A DNA stretch of 64,000 nucleotides from Leucaena leucocephala (Eukaryota; Streptophyta; Magnoliopsida; Fabales; Fabaceae), in the NCBI GenBank assembly GCA_037074615.1, contig CM073536.1, positions 7,693,001-7,757,000 on the forward strand, read 5' to 3'. Shown here piece by piece: positions 12,901-25,223 of the stretch. The position numbers were made by a program, and so were the translations under genes. Each line of letters begins with the position of its first letter. The first letter of the stretch is position 1. The notes under the pieces are model-generated. The model worked only from the letters and a program-made list of their open reading frames with translations. It did no database searches and was not told the origin of the DNA.

Positions 12901-14690
12901 CTTCTAGACTACTCATAAATAATATTTTTATCTGGGGCAAGTCTTGCTCAAGGAAAAATCCCTCCTCATCCACTCTCTTCTTCTCTTCCTACACAGTATT
13001 TCTGAATAGAATGTCTATCAATTTCCACCTTCACTTCTAATACCTGTCAAGCTTCCCATTACCACTTTAATCACTTATAAATATTAATTTTAGAATTCTA
13101 ATATTTGATCATAATGTTATATCGTCATGCATCTAATTCTTGAGTCATGTGTAGCAGCATTTTTATTTTAGCTCATTAAATTATATAACCTGTTTCACTA
13201 GGGATAGAATAATGGTATAGTCAAATGGTTTCTTGTGCCTTTTGGTATGGATCCTGCTATGAAGAGCTTTACAATTAGTATTTGCTGCCATTTCAGCTTA
13301 AATTCAATTTGTTTAATTTGAGCTCTCTCAGATATGGAGTGGAAAGCATGGATGGGAGTGCTAAGAGAATTCACAAAGCTGCTCTTGGCACACCGGAGGA
13401 TCATTTCCTTATATTGGTCATAACCGGACCAACAGGTGCATTGATGCTACAATATCTGAAACTTGTGATCCTCTCTCCGTCGGTGTTATGTACTTTGTCA
13501 TGTGACTCACAACCAACATAAAAGAGGTTTATGGATTTATCCTTTGTGCAGGTCTTGGTTCTGATATAAATGACATATGTGGTAAAGATTGGGTATTTGG
13601 GGGCGGTGACCATGGTGATCCAGGTATATATGTTCTTCAGGCATCCACTCTTTATTTATAAGTCATGTGATTTTGGCAGTCATAAATCAAGTCTAGGTTG
13701 GCTGGTTTTATTCATTGCAAAGGCCTTTATAATCTATACTACTATATGTCAATCTATTAAATAATACTAGTGAATCTGCTAGCCCTTTTGCATTTAGGAC
13801 ATAAAGGAGCCTTTGTGGTGCTATTATCTCACATTTATTGGAATCTTGGATACTTAAGATTCTTATGTTTGGTATGGCAGTTAGTCATTGAAATGAGACA
13901 TTCAGTATTTTTATTTAAATAAAAACATTGACGATGTTGAAAGTTGTGTTATATCTTTTTAGTTTACCATCCAAAATGGCGTGTCTTTCTTTGTCTCCTG
14001 GTAACTTGTATGTCACCGATTATTGCCAATATCCCAATTACAGGCATCTTAGACTTCACCTAGCATTCAAAATAATAAAGTCTAGATGCAGTGTACGAAA
14101 AATCCCCCTAGTATGATCAAAGACAAAAAAAAATGCTCAATGAAGTCATTGAATAAGACTTTTTTATTAATAATTTATCAAAATATTTAGTTATTAATAG
14201 AGCACATTAGCGTTGTGTGATCCATGTTGTTAACTCCATATAGTGAAATAAGGTTTGTTGTTGTTGTATGATGGACCAAGAGAGATGCAAATACTGCTTT
14301 TAACTATAGATTATCATCTCTGTGACAGATCTAGCAAATGCAATATCATGTTGAAAGAGAACAACCAAGTGTGTGTTCCATTGGTTGTATTTGGCCACAT
14401 GCACAAAGAGCTTGCATATGGCAAAGGCTTGAGGAAAATGGTTGTTGTTGGCCATGACAAAAACACTATATACTTGAATGGGGCCATTGTTCCAAGGGTC
14501 AAAAAGTTAGCTGATGGCAAATGGTACAATGCGAGCCTTCACTTTAGTCGAGATTGTTGGAGGAAAAGTGGCTAAGATTGCAGAAACATGGGTATCTGTT
14601 CTGCAAGATAGAACAGCACATTTTCTTTCAATGCAATTGAGAACTAAAACCTGCTTACAAACACATTTTATACTAGTATTTATTTATTAG
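9925..14690 (+). pseudogene. Calcineurin-like phosphoesterase, plastid-type, frameshifted
   Basis: Exons: 9925-10056, 10208-10258, 10712-10733, 11116-11230, 12042-12074, 12696-12821, 13332-13435, 13552-13623 and a last exon from 14329. The product resembles the cyanobacterial and plant family TIGR04168 of metallophosphoesterases, function unknown. It has a Ser-rich 35-residue leader like a chloroplast transit peptide, then metal-site motifs GDVHDCW, GDF, GNHDAW and FGHMHKEL. Defects: (1) near 13410-13425 a lost and a gained C turn the expected LAHNGP into LVITGP, removing a predicted metal-ligand His; (2) in the last exon one base is missing near 14346, between the DLANAIS and LKENNQ frames; (3) one extra base near 14535 shifts the C-terminus, giving a stop at 14573, whereas a related frame (LVEIVGGKVAKIAETWVSV) continues to 14690. 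Intron 3 uses a GC donor at 10734. Probably a decayed gene; base-calling errors are the alternative. Confidence 0.75.
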
Positions 14691-15273
14691 AGTTAAATTA
14701 TTTTTAGTCCTTCAAATTTACTTTTATTTTAATTTTAACCATTCAAATATCAAATTATAAGTTTTAGTTATTTAAATTTATTTCTGTCTAGTCTAAAATA
14801 ATGGGATTAAGATTAACTCTCCAGCAATGTCCTATATTAAGGACCAAATGAGTATTATATACTCTTTAATTTATTTAAATTAATCAACTAATTTTTATAT
14901 TAATTATAATTAATATTTTTATATAATTTTTTTAATTTACCTAAAAAATAATCAGTTTTTATATTAAAAATTAGAAAAGTATAAGTTTTCCATTCGATTC
15001 AGAAATAAAAACAAATAATTAAAGATTTATTGATAAATAGAAGAATTTAGATTGCGCATGACACTGACACAATCATACGAGACATACATTACATTATTTA
15101 AAATATTCCATGCAGCTGACTAAGTAGCACAGCTTATTCATAAACACAAGGGTGACACTCAGAAAATGACACGATTAATTCTTCAAAGATAATTTTAGCA
15201 AATTTAATATCCGAAAATGCAAATGTTCCTTTTTAATCCTTCGGCAACATTCCTTCTGCTCTGTTATGCTTCA

Positions 15274-16746
15274 CTATCCCCATGTTTCAGAAGCTGCCAT
15301 TACAACGAAAGAAACCCATTAGCTTAAAAATTGGATTAATGCGTATAACTCAAAAGAAAATTGAAAGGATTTAATTAAAAATACATGGATCTAATTAAAA
15401 ATTACGTTAAATCATAAGTATGGACAACCTAATTTTCTTTTTAAATCTCATATTAAATAATAGTAGTGTAAAATAAATAAATATTTTTTCTATTTTTAAC
15501 ACTAATCAAATCTTGCAAGATATATCGGGACAAATATTTGTAGAAAAACCAGTCAAACCTTGTTCAAAAATTTTTTGAACAAAAAAGAATGCCAGTTCAA
15601 ATATCAGTTACTCTCTCTGTATATAAATTTTTACTTTCTATCTTTTTCTAATGTATAAAATTTTATAACAAGGACTATTTTTTATCGATTTTCTTAAATT
15701 TTTTTGTCAAAAATAAGAGAAAAGGGGGTGAAGGGGAAATACAAACCGGTTCTGGAGAGAATCCAATCAGAGTCGTGTCCAACGTTCCAAGAAAAATATC
15801 CGATCAATCCTCTTTCTTTCGCATAAGCAACTTTCGCAGAAATGCTCTGGGTGTCATCGTAACCATACCAATCTGATCCTTTCTGCGCATAATTCGTCAC
15901 ATACGTTGAATCATAGCTAACCGTCCCTCCCACTGCTACAATATCCTTGTACCCCACACCTCCAGCTTTAGGATTCGTCGCCGGTGCGAACAATCCGCCA
16001 TTGTTAGGGTTTATCAAGGTCCATTTGTACCCATAAAACGGCAAGCCCATAACCAGTTTGTCCGCCGGAACGCCCGATCGGATCCATTTTGAAATCCCTT
16101 CGTCTCCGCTGAACAGCCCGCCTGGGTTCCTCAATGGAGCAGGTGGTTGCGTCTTGTCTGGGTACCCATCTGGGATGAACAGGTCATAAGCCATGACGTT
16201 GATCCAATCCATGCAATTCACAATATCCTGAAATGGATAAAAGTCCAATGACGAAATCTGGTCTGATCCAGACACCGCGGCTGCCAACAGCAACGGCGGA
16301 TTTCCAGAGGACTGAGATTCTTGTGTTATAGCATATTGCCACTCGTTGATGAGGGAAGCAAAATTGGTTTTGTCTTCTTGTGAAGATGGGTATTCCCAAT
16401 CGAGATCGAGGCCACGGAAGTTGTTTTGTCTGGCAAGTTGGATGGAAGAGTCGATGAACGATTTACGCGTATTCAAATTTCTCGCCATTTGAGAGAACTT
16501 TGAACTCAATTCGGGTCCACCACCACCACCGATGGACAAGAGGGTATCAACATAAGGATTCTTCTGTCGAACTGTTTGGGTGAAGGATGAGAACTGAGAT
16601 GCTTTGGAAGGAGCAATGGTGACGGTGTTAGTGTTGGGATCAAGATCTGCGAATGCACAATAGAGATGAGTGTAGTAGGAGGATTCAATGTCTGAAGCGG
16701 CGAGGCCACTGTCTGAATACCAGTACCCTCCTTTGACACCAGCCAT
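15274..16746 (-). CDS. GH18 chitinase (class V type), copy 1
   Basis: Two exons on the minus strand: 15747-16746 and 15274-15293, joined in phase to give 339 residues ending SETWG. A glycoside hydrolase 18 barrel: strand 1 starts at once (KGGYWYSDSG), the catalytic DxDxE box is GLDLDWEYP with Asp114, Asp116 and Glu118, and later barrel motifs include WINVMAYDLF and LVMGLPFYGYKWTL. GH18 enzymes of this class cleave chitin or chito-oligosaccharides by a retaining, substrate-assisted mechanism. There is no signal peptide, unlike many plant class V chitinases, so a cytosolic or unconventional location is implied. Copy 1 has SIGGGGGPE where copy 2 has SIGGGVRE, in the loop after strand 3. The terminal exon is tiny (6 codons and stop) but conserved in both copies. 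Confidence 0.93.
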
Positions 16747-16824
16747 GGCGATGATTAATTGTAATTGGCGAGCAACAAGAAGAAGATGGATATGATATGA
16801 TCTTCAGGTTGCACTTTGATCTCT

Positions 16825-16832
16825 CTTATATA
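16825..16832 (-). promoter_or_regulatory. TATA box of chitinase copy 1
   Basis: TATATAAG on the minus strand, about 80 bp upstream of the start codon. The same motif occurs upstream of copy 2. Confidence 0.6.
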
Positions 16833-17011
16833 CTTGTTATTATTCATACGAGACAAGTCCGGTGAATTTAAAATATCAGGTTGTGGATAAGATGAATCCA
16901 TTTGAACAGTAGCGCATCTTTGAAGAGGACTAGAACTTGAATTATTATAAGTATTATTATTTACTTCCTACGACTACGTCCTTATTGCTTCGATTAATAT
17001 GAGGCGGCTGC

Positions 17012-17779
17012 ATCTAAATTAGTATTTAGGTGCAGACAAAAACAAACTTTGTCGGGATGGCCCTTAACCATTATATTCATAAAATACTATTGGTGGTTGG
17101 GGGTGGCGGCCTGACCATTATCCTCTTCCTCCATGTGCTGTTTTTTAATAATAGTTGCTTCACTAAGTCATACAAATAAAAAATTTGTACTATTAAGGAC
17201 ATGAGGTAGAACCTTTATGAACCCTGTTTCCATGCTCATCAAAGGGTGATGAACTTAACTTGTGGTGCTTATCGCTTATTGTAAGATATATATTAACTAA
17301 ATACAGTTCAAATTTAAAATTAGGAAAATTATAGACAATGACCTAAAAAAATAATATTTATTAGAAAGAATCTTTAAAATTATAATTAATTCAAGGACCA
17401 AATAAATTTGAAAATATTAATATCAACCGGATCTTATTACTAGGTATATTAGTTTTAGGATTCGTAGATACCTATTCTAATATATATATCTCTTATAGGA
17501 ATCGAACTCGAGATTTAAAAAAATCTAACGGGTCTTTTTATTACTTTATATAAAAATACTTATTTTAACAAATATATAACCATTAAAAAAATAAACCTTT
17601 CTGATATTAGAGCAAAATATATCTCAAATAGAAGAAAAAGTGAAATTGACTTTGTATGAAGTTGACTGCTCTCTTTTTCCCGTCTCTCTGTTTTTTCCCC
17701 TTTATCTGTGTATTTATTCCACTTTTTTTAAAAAAAGTAAATAAATACAGGATCGCAATCCCCCATCCCATCAACCTTA
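17012..17779. other. Spacer of the inverted duplication, first part
   Basis: AT-rich with no gene seen, between arm 1 and the MITE at 17,780. Confidence 0.4.
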
Positions 17780-18304
17780 GGTGTGTTTAGATTAATTTTT
17801 AGAGAATAGATTCTGGGAAGAATAGATTTTGGGAAGAATAAATTTTGAGAATAACGATGTTTGGATGATTAGTAGTAGAATCATTTTTTATCGTAGTAAA
17901 TTACCAAAAAGGGTATGATATGATTAAAAGTAAGAGAGATGAAAGATGATAGAGAAGAAAGAGGAGAGAGAAGAGAGTGTAGAGAGGAGAGAGAAAAGGA
18001 GAGATAAGAGAAGAGAGAGGAAAGAGAAAAAGAGAGATAAGAGAAGAGAGAGGAGATATGATAGAGAAAATAGAGGAGAGAGGAGAGATAGTGTAAGAAA
18101 AAATAGGGATAGAATAGTAATTGGATAATCCATAACCTAGGTTTCAAACCAAAAGCTATTTTCAGTGGCATATTCAAAACCTAGGTTTCAAACCGAGGTT
18201 TTGTCCAAAATTAATTCTCAACAAAAATTACTGTTTGTGTAAAAAATTTTCAAACCGCGATTTTAGCCCAAAATTCATTCTCCATCGCTATGCCAAACAC
18301 GCAC
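17780..18304. mobile_element. Tourist/Harbinger-like MITE, 525 bp
   Basis: Starts GGTGTGTTTAG and ends with the complement of GTGCGTGTTTGG, flanked on both sides by TTA, a three-base target duplication typical of PIF/Harbinger elements. The core (17,930-18,110) is a purine-rich GAGAGA tract. Related copies lie at 26,766-27,829, 31,266-31,947 and 59,097-59,621. Confidence 0.75.
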
Positions 18305-18582
18305 TTAGTCTTCTCATATGATCATATCATACCAACTAAACTTACAATTCATTAATTCAAACCGGGTGCGACACCCCTAAACAAAATTTACTGGCAATAA
18401 GTCTTTAAATTTTATTTTAAGAGTTACAGAATAAATTTATATAATTATAAATATTAAGATAATTTAAAAAGTTATAGACATTTATACGTAATATTGTAAT
18501 ATTTAAAACAGTTATCTCAATTTTTTGCCACAGACGATACAATATATTAAGAGATATGGCCCGATTGAAGAACATATTTTAT

Positions 18583-19420
18583 TATTTTTCCCATTCATTA
18601 TGAATAAAGTGAAATTTTTGTTGTATACAAAAAAATGACAAATAAAAAAGTTGAAATAAAAATGTAATTAAATATCAGGATGAAACTATGTTAAACAAAA
18701 ATTTCCGTGAGATTATTAATGTTTTGTTATATGAAAAATTAAAATACAATATTTGTTTGTTGTATTGAGGAAAACTATCATTTTTATGATATTTTGAAAT
18801 AAAAAATAATTAAATATTAGGACGAAACTACATCTAAGAAATAGTCTGTGGTGTCATTGATTTTTGTTGTATTAAAAATAATGTGTATATTGATGTTTTT
18901 GAACTGATATTTCTAATGCAATTTATATTTAATAAATTTAAATTTTTTAATTTAAATATAAATATTATTTAAAAAATATTCAAAAATAGGTAAATTATCG
19001 AATAATATAAATATTATTCCTACTATTAGAAATTAGTTAATAGCCTTATAAAAATGTTTTATCTATCGAACCATACTTTTCATCATAAATAAAGTGAAAT
19101 TTTTGTTATATTACAAAAATTGAAAAACGGTAATAAAATTTGAAACAAAAATCCAATTAAATATTATGACGAAACTACATTAAAAAATAACCTTGGTGAT
19201 ATCATTATTTTTTGTTATGTTAAAAATGCTGTATTTGTTTGTTATATTAATGTTAACCGGTGTTTCTAATTAAATTTATAATTAGTAAATGTAAATATTT
19301 TAATTTAAATATGAAAATTATTTTAAAATCTTTCAACAATAGGTAAATCATTGAATAATATAAATAGTATTCCTACTATTAAATATTATTTAATTTAATT
19401 GTGTTATAAAAAAGTTTTAT
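18583..19420. repeat. Two to three degenerate direct repeats, about 350-480 bp
   Basis: The sequence around AATAAAGTGAAATTTTTGTT (18,601 and 19,089) is followed in both places by GGACGAAACTACAT-like and AATAGGTAAAT-like blocks in the same order. The first unit has an extra partial copy of the middle (18,651 and 18,794). No coding potential. Probably a tandemly duplicated repeat remnant. Confidence 0.6.
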
Positions 19421-20376
19421 CTATTTCATTTATCCACCTATTACTTGTAAAATAGCAAATAGCAAAGGTCTTAAGTAGGATCCATAGGATGCTGCCAAGT
19501 GATTACAATTTACAACTAATATGGAGAGCTTGATGGGTGAAGATCATTTTTTATTATTCGTAACTTTCTTTGATTCACTCCAACGCCTTGCGTTTTTTTC
19601 TTCCTCGTGGCTTCCTGCTTCTCATCCTAATATCCCATTCGTTATCTTTTTTGTTTGTAGCCTATAATAGTTTTTGGAATAAAATATAAAAATATCTATT
19701 TTAAATTCATGTACAATATTTATTTTGATATTTTTATGAATTAATATATGATGAAATCTAAAAATATCTATTTTCATGTTTCTTTGTTATATTTATCAAT
19801 TGAATCATTAGATCATTATATTAGTTTATGATATCTTTTTCTTCTTCTTATAATTAGTTGATGATATCTACCGAATATGTGGTGGTGGAATAAAATGAGT
19901 GGGAATATTATTTTTTTTATATATGAAATCCGATGATATCTATTTTGATTATTTAAAAAAAATTATTTGTTGAATGTACAATATACAATAAAATATAAAA
20001 TATTTTTCTGATATTTTTTATGAATTACATAGTGAGATAAAGTAGTTATTCCCACCTTTTATTTATTTTTATTTATAGATCAAATTTTGTGTTAATAAAA
20101 TAGGTTGTTGAGATTTCATATAAAAAAAAAGGAGATTGTTGAAATTTAAAGAGAAGGAGAAAGGAGGAGACATAACTTTCTTAAATTTAAATTTGAATTT
20201 TAATTACGGGGATGGTTGAGTTTCTATATATAAAAGAAGATATGGTTGATATTTCAATGTAAAATAAATACAATAAAAATATTTACGGATAGTAAGACTA
20301 AAAAAATAATAATAGATGAAAATGTCTATCTTCATAAATACTAATTGTAGATCAACATATAAAATAAATATATAGT
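19421..20376. other. AT-rich spacer DNA
   Basis: No gene or clear element recognised. A slightly less AT-rich patch lies at about 19,470-19,650 but has no convincing coding frame. Confidence 0.35.
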
Positions 20377-20502
20377 AAGTTATATTCTAATAATTTATAT
20401 ATTAATTAATTAATTAATTAATTAAGGAATACAAGCGTAAAAGTTATATTCTAATAATTTATATATTAATTAATTAATTCATTAAGGAATACAAGCGTAA
20501 AT
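20377..20502. repeat. Tandem duplication, about 64 bp, two copies
   Basis: Two adjacent copies of a unit running from AGTTATATTCTAATAATTTA, through a TTAA/TAAT run, to GGAATACAAGCGTAAA. They differ mainly in the number of TAAT steps. The inner TAAT tract is a microsatellite. Confidence 0.85.
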
Positions 20503-20628
20503 CAAATACAATAAAATTGGAGGAATGCGGTAAGTAGGATAGTTTACATAATTCATAATAGTAAAAAAATAGTTTATCAGCAGAGAAAGATTTGTTTGCA
20601 AAAATCTTTCTATTTCTTACTCTCCGTA

Positions 20629-20738
20629 GCTTGAAACATGTGATGCCGAAGATAACAACTTTTCAAGGATTGAGGTTCTAAAGCGTCCATTCTTGAAAAA
20701 GGCAAGAGAAGAAGATGTCATTGCTTCGGATATGAGAG
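20629..20738 (+). pseudogene. Unidentified exon-like fragment
   Basis: A stop-free 110-bp stretch with codon-like composition in AT-rich DNA, bounded by a possible acceptor (CCGTAG) and donor (GTACGT). It would encode about 36 residues rich in charged amino acids (IEVLKRPFLKKAREEDV is central). I do not recognise the family. It may be a captured or abandoned exon. Confidence 0.3.
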
Positions 20739-22397
20739 TACGTACATATATCTGTCAAAGGTTTTTGGTTAAAATACAACTTCGAAGAATATGATTAGGG
20801 GGAATAATTATAAAACTTTAAGGAAAAAAATTAATCATAAAAAAGTTTCAATCACATATTAAATTACTTGTTATTTCTTATACAGAGCTAAAGTTTAATA
20901 TTACATACTCATTAACTGTCATTAAAGTTTAGGATAAATAATTTTTTTTTTAAATCAATATCTTTGGTGATCCCACAAAATGCACAATATATGTCATCCA
21001 ATTACATGGACAAACATGTCTTGTTTGCACCAAATAGAAGGGTGTGTTTTGATTAAATTTTCGGAATAGTTTTTAGAGAAAAGTATACAAGTGATTTTAG
21101 AAGATAATAATTAAAAAAAAATAGATTTATACAAACTATTTTCTGCCCTCAAACCATTATTTTCAATCACAAGGTGTTTTCTAGAAAAATAAGAGTTGAA
21201 AGGAATGAATTAAAGGCTGAATAAGGCATTTTGGGGGGGGGGGTTTTGGGGCAGGGGTGTGTGGAACTAGTATTAACATTATAATAAGACCAATTATGTG
21301 ATTGTCTTTATAATATTTTTAAATTAATTAAATATATTTTATATTAAGGACGGATATTTATTATCCAAACATACTCTTAAATCATTAGTTTTTTTACACT
21401 AATAATGACATAAAAAGGCTACATTATTGGACTCACCTTAATTTTGCCCGCTGTTCTTCCATTTCAAAGCATATCCCAACAAGTATGTTTGCTATTTTCT
21501 TCCTTACGTATCCCATAAGAACAAGGAATCTTCACAAAAGTCACATTAAAATCCTAAATACGAAATGATGACAAAGCCAAGTCTTTTGTTTTTGTTGGAT
21601 CATTTTCTAAAGACTTTTCTAAGTTAGCGACGTACGTATTCAGTTTTGACTAAAAATAGTACCTTAGTCGCTTCATCATTTAATTCTATTTATGTCCATT
21701 CCACCTTATGCTAACACGCTTCCTCCCTAAATTTCAGGCAACTATTTGAAATGGTTTTATCTAAGATCCAAATTTTTTAAAAAATGGCATTTAAGTGCTT
21801 TTTAAAACTATATCTGACTAAAAGACTAAATTACAATTAATTTCCTGAATTAGAACTCATAGTCTTTAGAATTACAATTTGTTCTATTGTCTTTGTCTTG
21901 AAATAGTACTTTTATATGTTAATTTGGTCAAAATGGGTTTTATGAAAGCCACAAGAAAGATTTATGAATAGACAGGGAGGACGATAAGAATCATCAAGAT
22001 AATTTAAATTATTTTCACTTTTATTATATAGTACTCTATATGACAAATGAGTCGTATTTACATCTTATGGATAATATGACCTATTATGAATTTTCTTATA
22101 TAAATATTTTAGGAGTGTCTTGTCATTTATTTTATTTTTAAAAAAATAAATATTTTAATTTAAAAAAGTAAAATCTTATCTAAACTAAATTAAAAGATTT
22201 ATTTATTTTTTTAAAATATAATATAATTTTTTTAGATGAGTAATTACTTAATTAAGATTAAAATGTGTTAAATTATTATATTTTAATTAGATAAAATTTA
22301 AATGACATGTCACTACTAGAATATATAAATATTTTTATATAATATTTATAAATAGATATATTTATATTATATATATATCTATATTATTTATTGAATG
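20739..22397. other. AT-rich spacer DNA
   Basis: No gene seen. It includes a G-run (about 21,233-21,244). A possible short element with GTGTGTTTTGAT and complementary ATCCAAACATAC ends lies between about 21,042 and 21,376, weakly resembling the Tourist-like family. Confidence 0.35.
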
Positions 22398-22418
22398 ATG
22401 ATCGATGATCGATGATCG
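22398..22418. repeat. (ATGATCG)3 minisatellite
   Basis: Three perfect 7-bp units. Short, and of interest only as a marker. Confidence 0.85.
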
Positions 22419-23454
22419 ATGCATTGACATATACAGGGCGTGTTTGAATTAGCTCGTATATGGATGATTCAAAGGTCACACGTGATCTAAATTTTCTCTC
22501 CGTCAAAATCTTTTCGATGAGTGATTTCTACATGGCCATTGTGGTCAATTATGAATAAACAAAAAAATATCTTTTATCCTTTAATTTTATACTGACCGTG
22601 AGCTAGTTAGAAAATTATATTTAATTTTAAATATAAATATTAATCTATTTTATATATAATATTTATTATTTTTCTAAATTAATTTATATAATTTATAAAA
22701 TAATATATAATATAATGTTGTATATAAAAAATTTAAAAAAATTATGTCATATTTATTATAATTAATTAATTAATTAATTTTTTTAATTTACTCAAATTAA
22801 TTAATTAACTCTTATATTAAATTTGGATAGATTATACAATTTCAGTTTAATTTTTTTTAAATATTTTTTAGTAATTTAATATTAATACTGTTAATCTTAA
22901 ATGATGATTATTAATTATTTAGTATTGATTACTTATCAGTAATTATTTAATATACGGAGAGTGAAAATTTAAATTTATATTTTATAAATATTTTATATTT
23001 TGTATTTTGATGAGCTTTCTGCTAAAGAAAATGGCGGAAGCCTAACGTAACGGCGGAAGGGGATGGGATAGAACGGGTAAGAGAGAGGAAAAATAGTAAA
23101 AAAAATTAAGGATTAATTAATATTTTAATATTTATAAATTTTTTACTATTTTAAAAGTTATTCCTATTAACTTATTTAAAATTATAATTTTAAATTAAAA
23201 TTTAGTCTATAATTCGTTTTAGATAAATACGACTGTTTGTTTTAAAAATTTTTTAAACTAAAATTTATATTAGAAGTCATTTTAAAACCTTAATTTTATT
23301 GTTATAGTTTTACTGTTACTCAAACATGCAGTATAACCCAAAATATATTTCAAGAACTAAATATCTAGTTCTTATTATAACTAAAATATTTTAAATACAA
23401 ACCAAATAAATTAAAACATTTATTTTAAGTTTTCGAAACAACTTTAAGTTTAAT
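22419..23454. other. AT-rich spacer DNA
   Basis: No gene or recognised repeat. Confidence 0.35.
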
Positions 23455-23468
23455 GATGTAACATTTTT

Positions 23469-23605
23469 TTTTACACAACGGAAAGTAAAACAACAACTAA
23501 GGTCTGTGTTCTCTCAAATTGGGAGTAATCATAGTGTGAGTAATCCTTGGCCTCTAAACTTAAAAGGCCATTCATTCTTGGCTAATGCGCGTTTCGCAAG
23601 ATGGG
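23469..23605 (-). mobile_element. SINE-like retroinsertion with poly(A) and 14-bp TSD
   Basis: An insert of about 137 bp sits between two perfect copies of GATGTAACATTTTT (23,455-23,468 and 23,606-23,619). Read on the minus strand it starts CCCATCTTGCGAAACGCGC and ends TTCCGTTGTGT plus a run of As, as expected for an RNA copied by target-primed reverse transcription. It contains a potential hairpin (GGCCT...AGGCC). The base composition is clearly higher in GC than the surroundings. The source RNA is unknown to me. Confidence 0.7.
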
Positions 23606-23619
23606 GATGTAACATTTTT

Positions 23620-24876
23620 CTAAAAGAAAATATTTTTTAATACAAAATTTATTTATTTATTTTAAGGTTATAATTTTTAATATCTTAAATTAAAGTATTT
23701 TTATTTCTTAATTATTTATTTTAAGATGCAAAATATTTTAATTGCAATTATTATAATAATGATAATTTTTAAATATTGAAATAAAATAAGGTTAGAGATT
23801 AAAATGGATGTACCTTAAAATTAAAGAATCAAAGATATATATTTTACTTAAATATAAACTAACCACCTTTTATTATATTATAAAAATAAAAAACATGTTC
23901 TTTTTTTTGTTCAAATAAACAAAATACATGTTCAAACTTCACAAATGATATTACCATAACTCAGTCACAATTAACTCTCCAAATTAGAAGCAATTGGCAT
24001 GGTCACATTTTTCATTTACTTTTCAAGATAAAGTAGCAGTTAGTAGTCTGATATTATTTTCTTGAGATAACCATAATATTATTTTTCAGGTATATTTAGT
24101 ATTATAATCTTACTTATGGTTTAGGATATTTGATACACTATAAAAAGTATTAGGGCGTAACAATTATAGTTTTTAATGTCACTCAAACATAAGATAACTA
24201 ATTAGAAAAAAAAATATTCTTCTACATCCTTATTCTCATGAATCATCTAGAAGTCCATGTTTAAAAATATAAATTATTTTGTGATAAAATAAAACAATGA
24301 AGCATTTAGTATATTCTCCTAAAATGCTCTTCATTATATTAATTGGGTAGTATTAAGATTAGCGCTAAAGAAATAAAATTACAGCAAAAATAACCATTTT
24401 AGAATATATCTACCTACGAACTAAAAGATTTACCCATTATTAAATTTATTGAGACAATAGTTCAAAAGTCAATAGTCCAATTGTGAATAAATTAGGGTTA
24501 ACCTAATTATGATTAAAATAATATAGTTTAATAAAAATATTTATATATGACTCTAAAAAGAGTAATATTAAATATAAAAATATTGATCCACAATTAAATA
24601 AAATACTCATTTATAAACTACATATAATTCTAATAAAACAAAATTCTTAATGCACAAATGGGTGCTCTTTTTTAAATGCAAAATAATGTCTAATTTTTGG
24701 TCATTTTTTCTAAAACTTATAACTGGATCAATTAAGAGATTAGCTTCATTAGTTTACTAGTTTGACTTATCAACCTAATTGAAGCCTTAAAACCATGAAT
24801 ATCATATTAAATTTTGAAAATTATAAGATTTTCGTCTGTATGATTTACTCAAGCAAATCTTATAAAAACCCTAAGG
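23620..24876. other. AT-rich spacer DNA
   Basis: No gene or recognised repeat before arm 2 of the inverted duplication. Confidence 0.35.
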
Positions 24877-25120
24877 GGCAGCCGCCTTAATGACGTTGTT
24901 ATTTTGAAAAATATATTTAATATAATTTAAACATTTACATCAAGTTGACTAAATACTTAATCGAAGCAATAAGGACGTAGTCGTAGAAAATAAATAATAA
25001 TACTTATACTAATTCAAATTCTAGTCCTCTTCGAAGATGCACTACTGTTGAAATGGATTCATCTATCAACAACTTGATATTTTAAATTCACCGGACTTGT
25101 CTCGTATGAATAATAACAAG

Positions 25121-25128
25121 TATATAAG
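25121..25128 (+). promoter_or_regulatory. TATA box of chitinase copy 2
   Basis: TATATAAG about 96 bp upstream of the start codon, conserved with copy 1. Confidence 0.6.
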
Positions 25129-25223
25129 AGAGATCAAAGTGCAACCTGAAGATCATATCATATCCATCTTCTTCCTCGGTTCTTCTTCTTCTTGTTGCTC
25201 GCCAATTACAGTTAATCATCACC

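Larger units (their letters stand above)
14800..17011. repeat. Inverted duplication, arm 1 (chitinase copy 1)
   Basis: Matches the reverse complement of 24,877 to about 28,135. Shared sequence includes the whole chitinase gene, its intron, the promoter out to the GCAGCCGCCT motif (about 17,000 and 24,880), and downstream flank out to the AGGACATTGCTGGA motif. Coding parts are nearly identical; flanks are more diverged and interrupted by insertions in arm 2. Confidence 0.85.

Noticed and set aside
17881..18177. Long Leu/Ser- or Arg/Glu-rich frames on both strands
   Set aside because: Translations of the GAGA/CTCT core of a MITE; the same occurs at 27,448-27,663 and 59,282-59,470.
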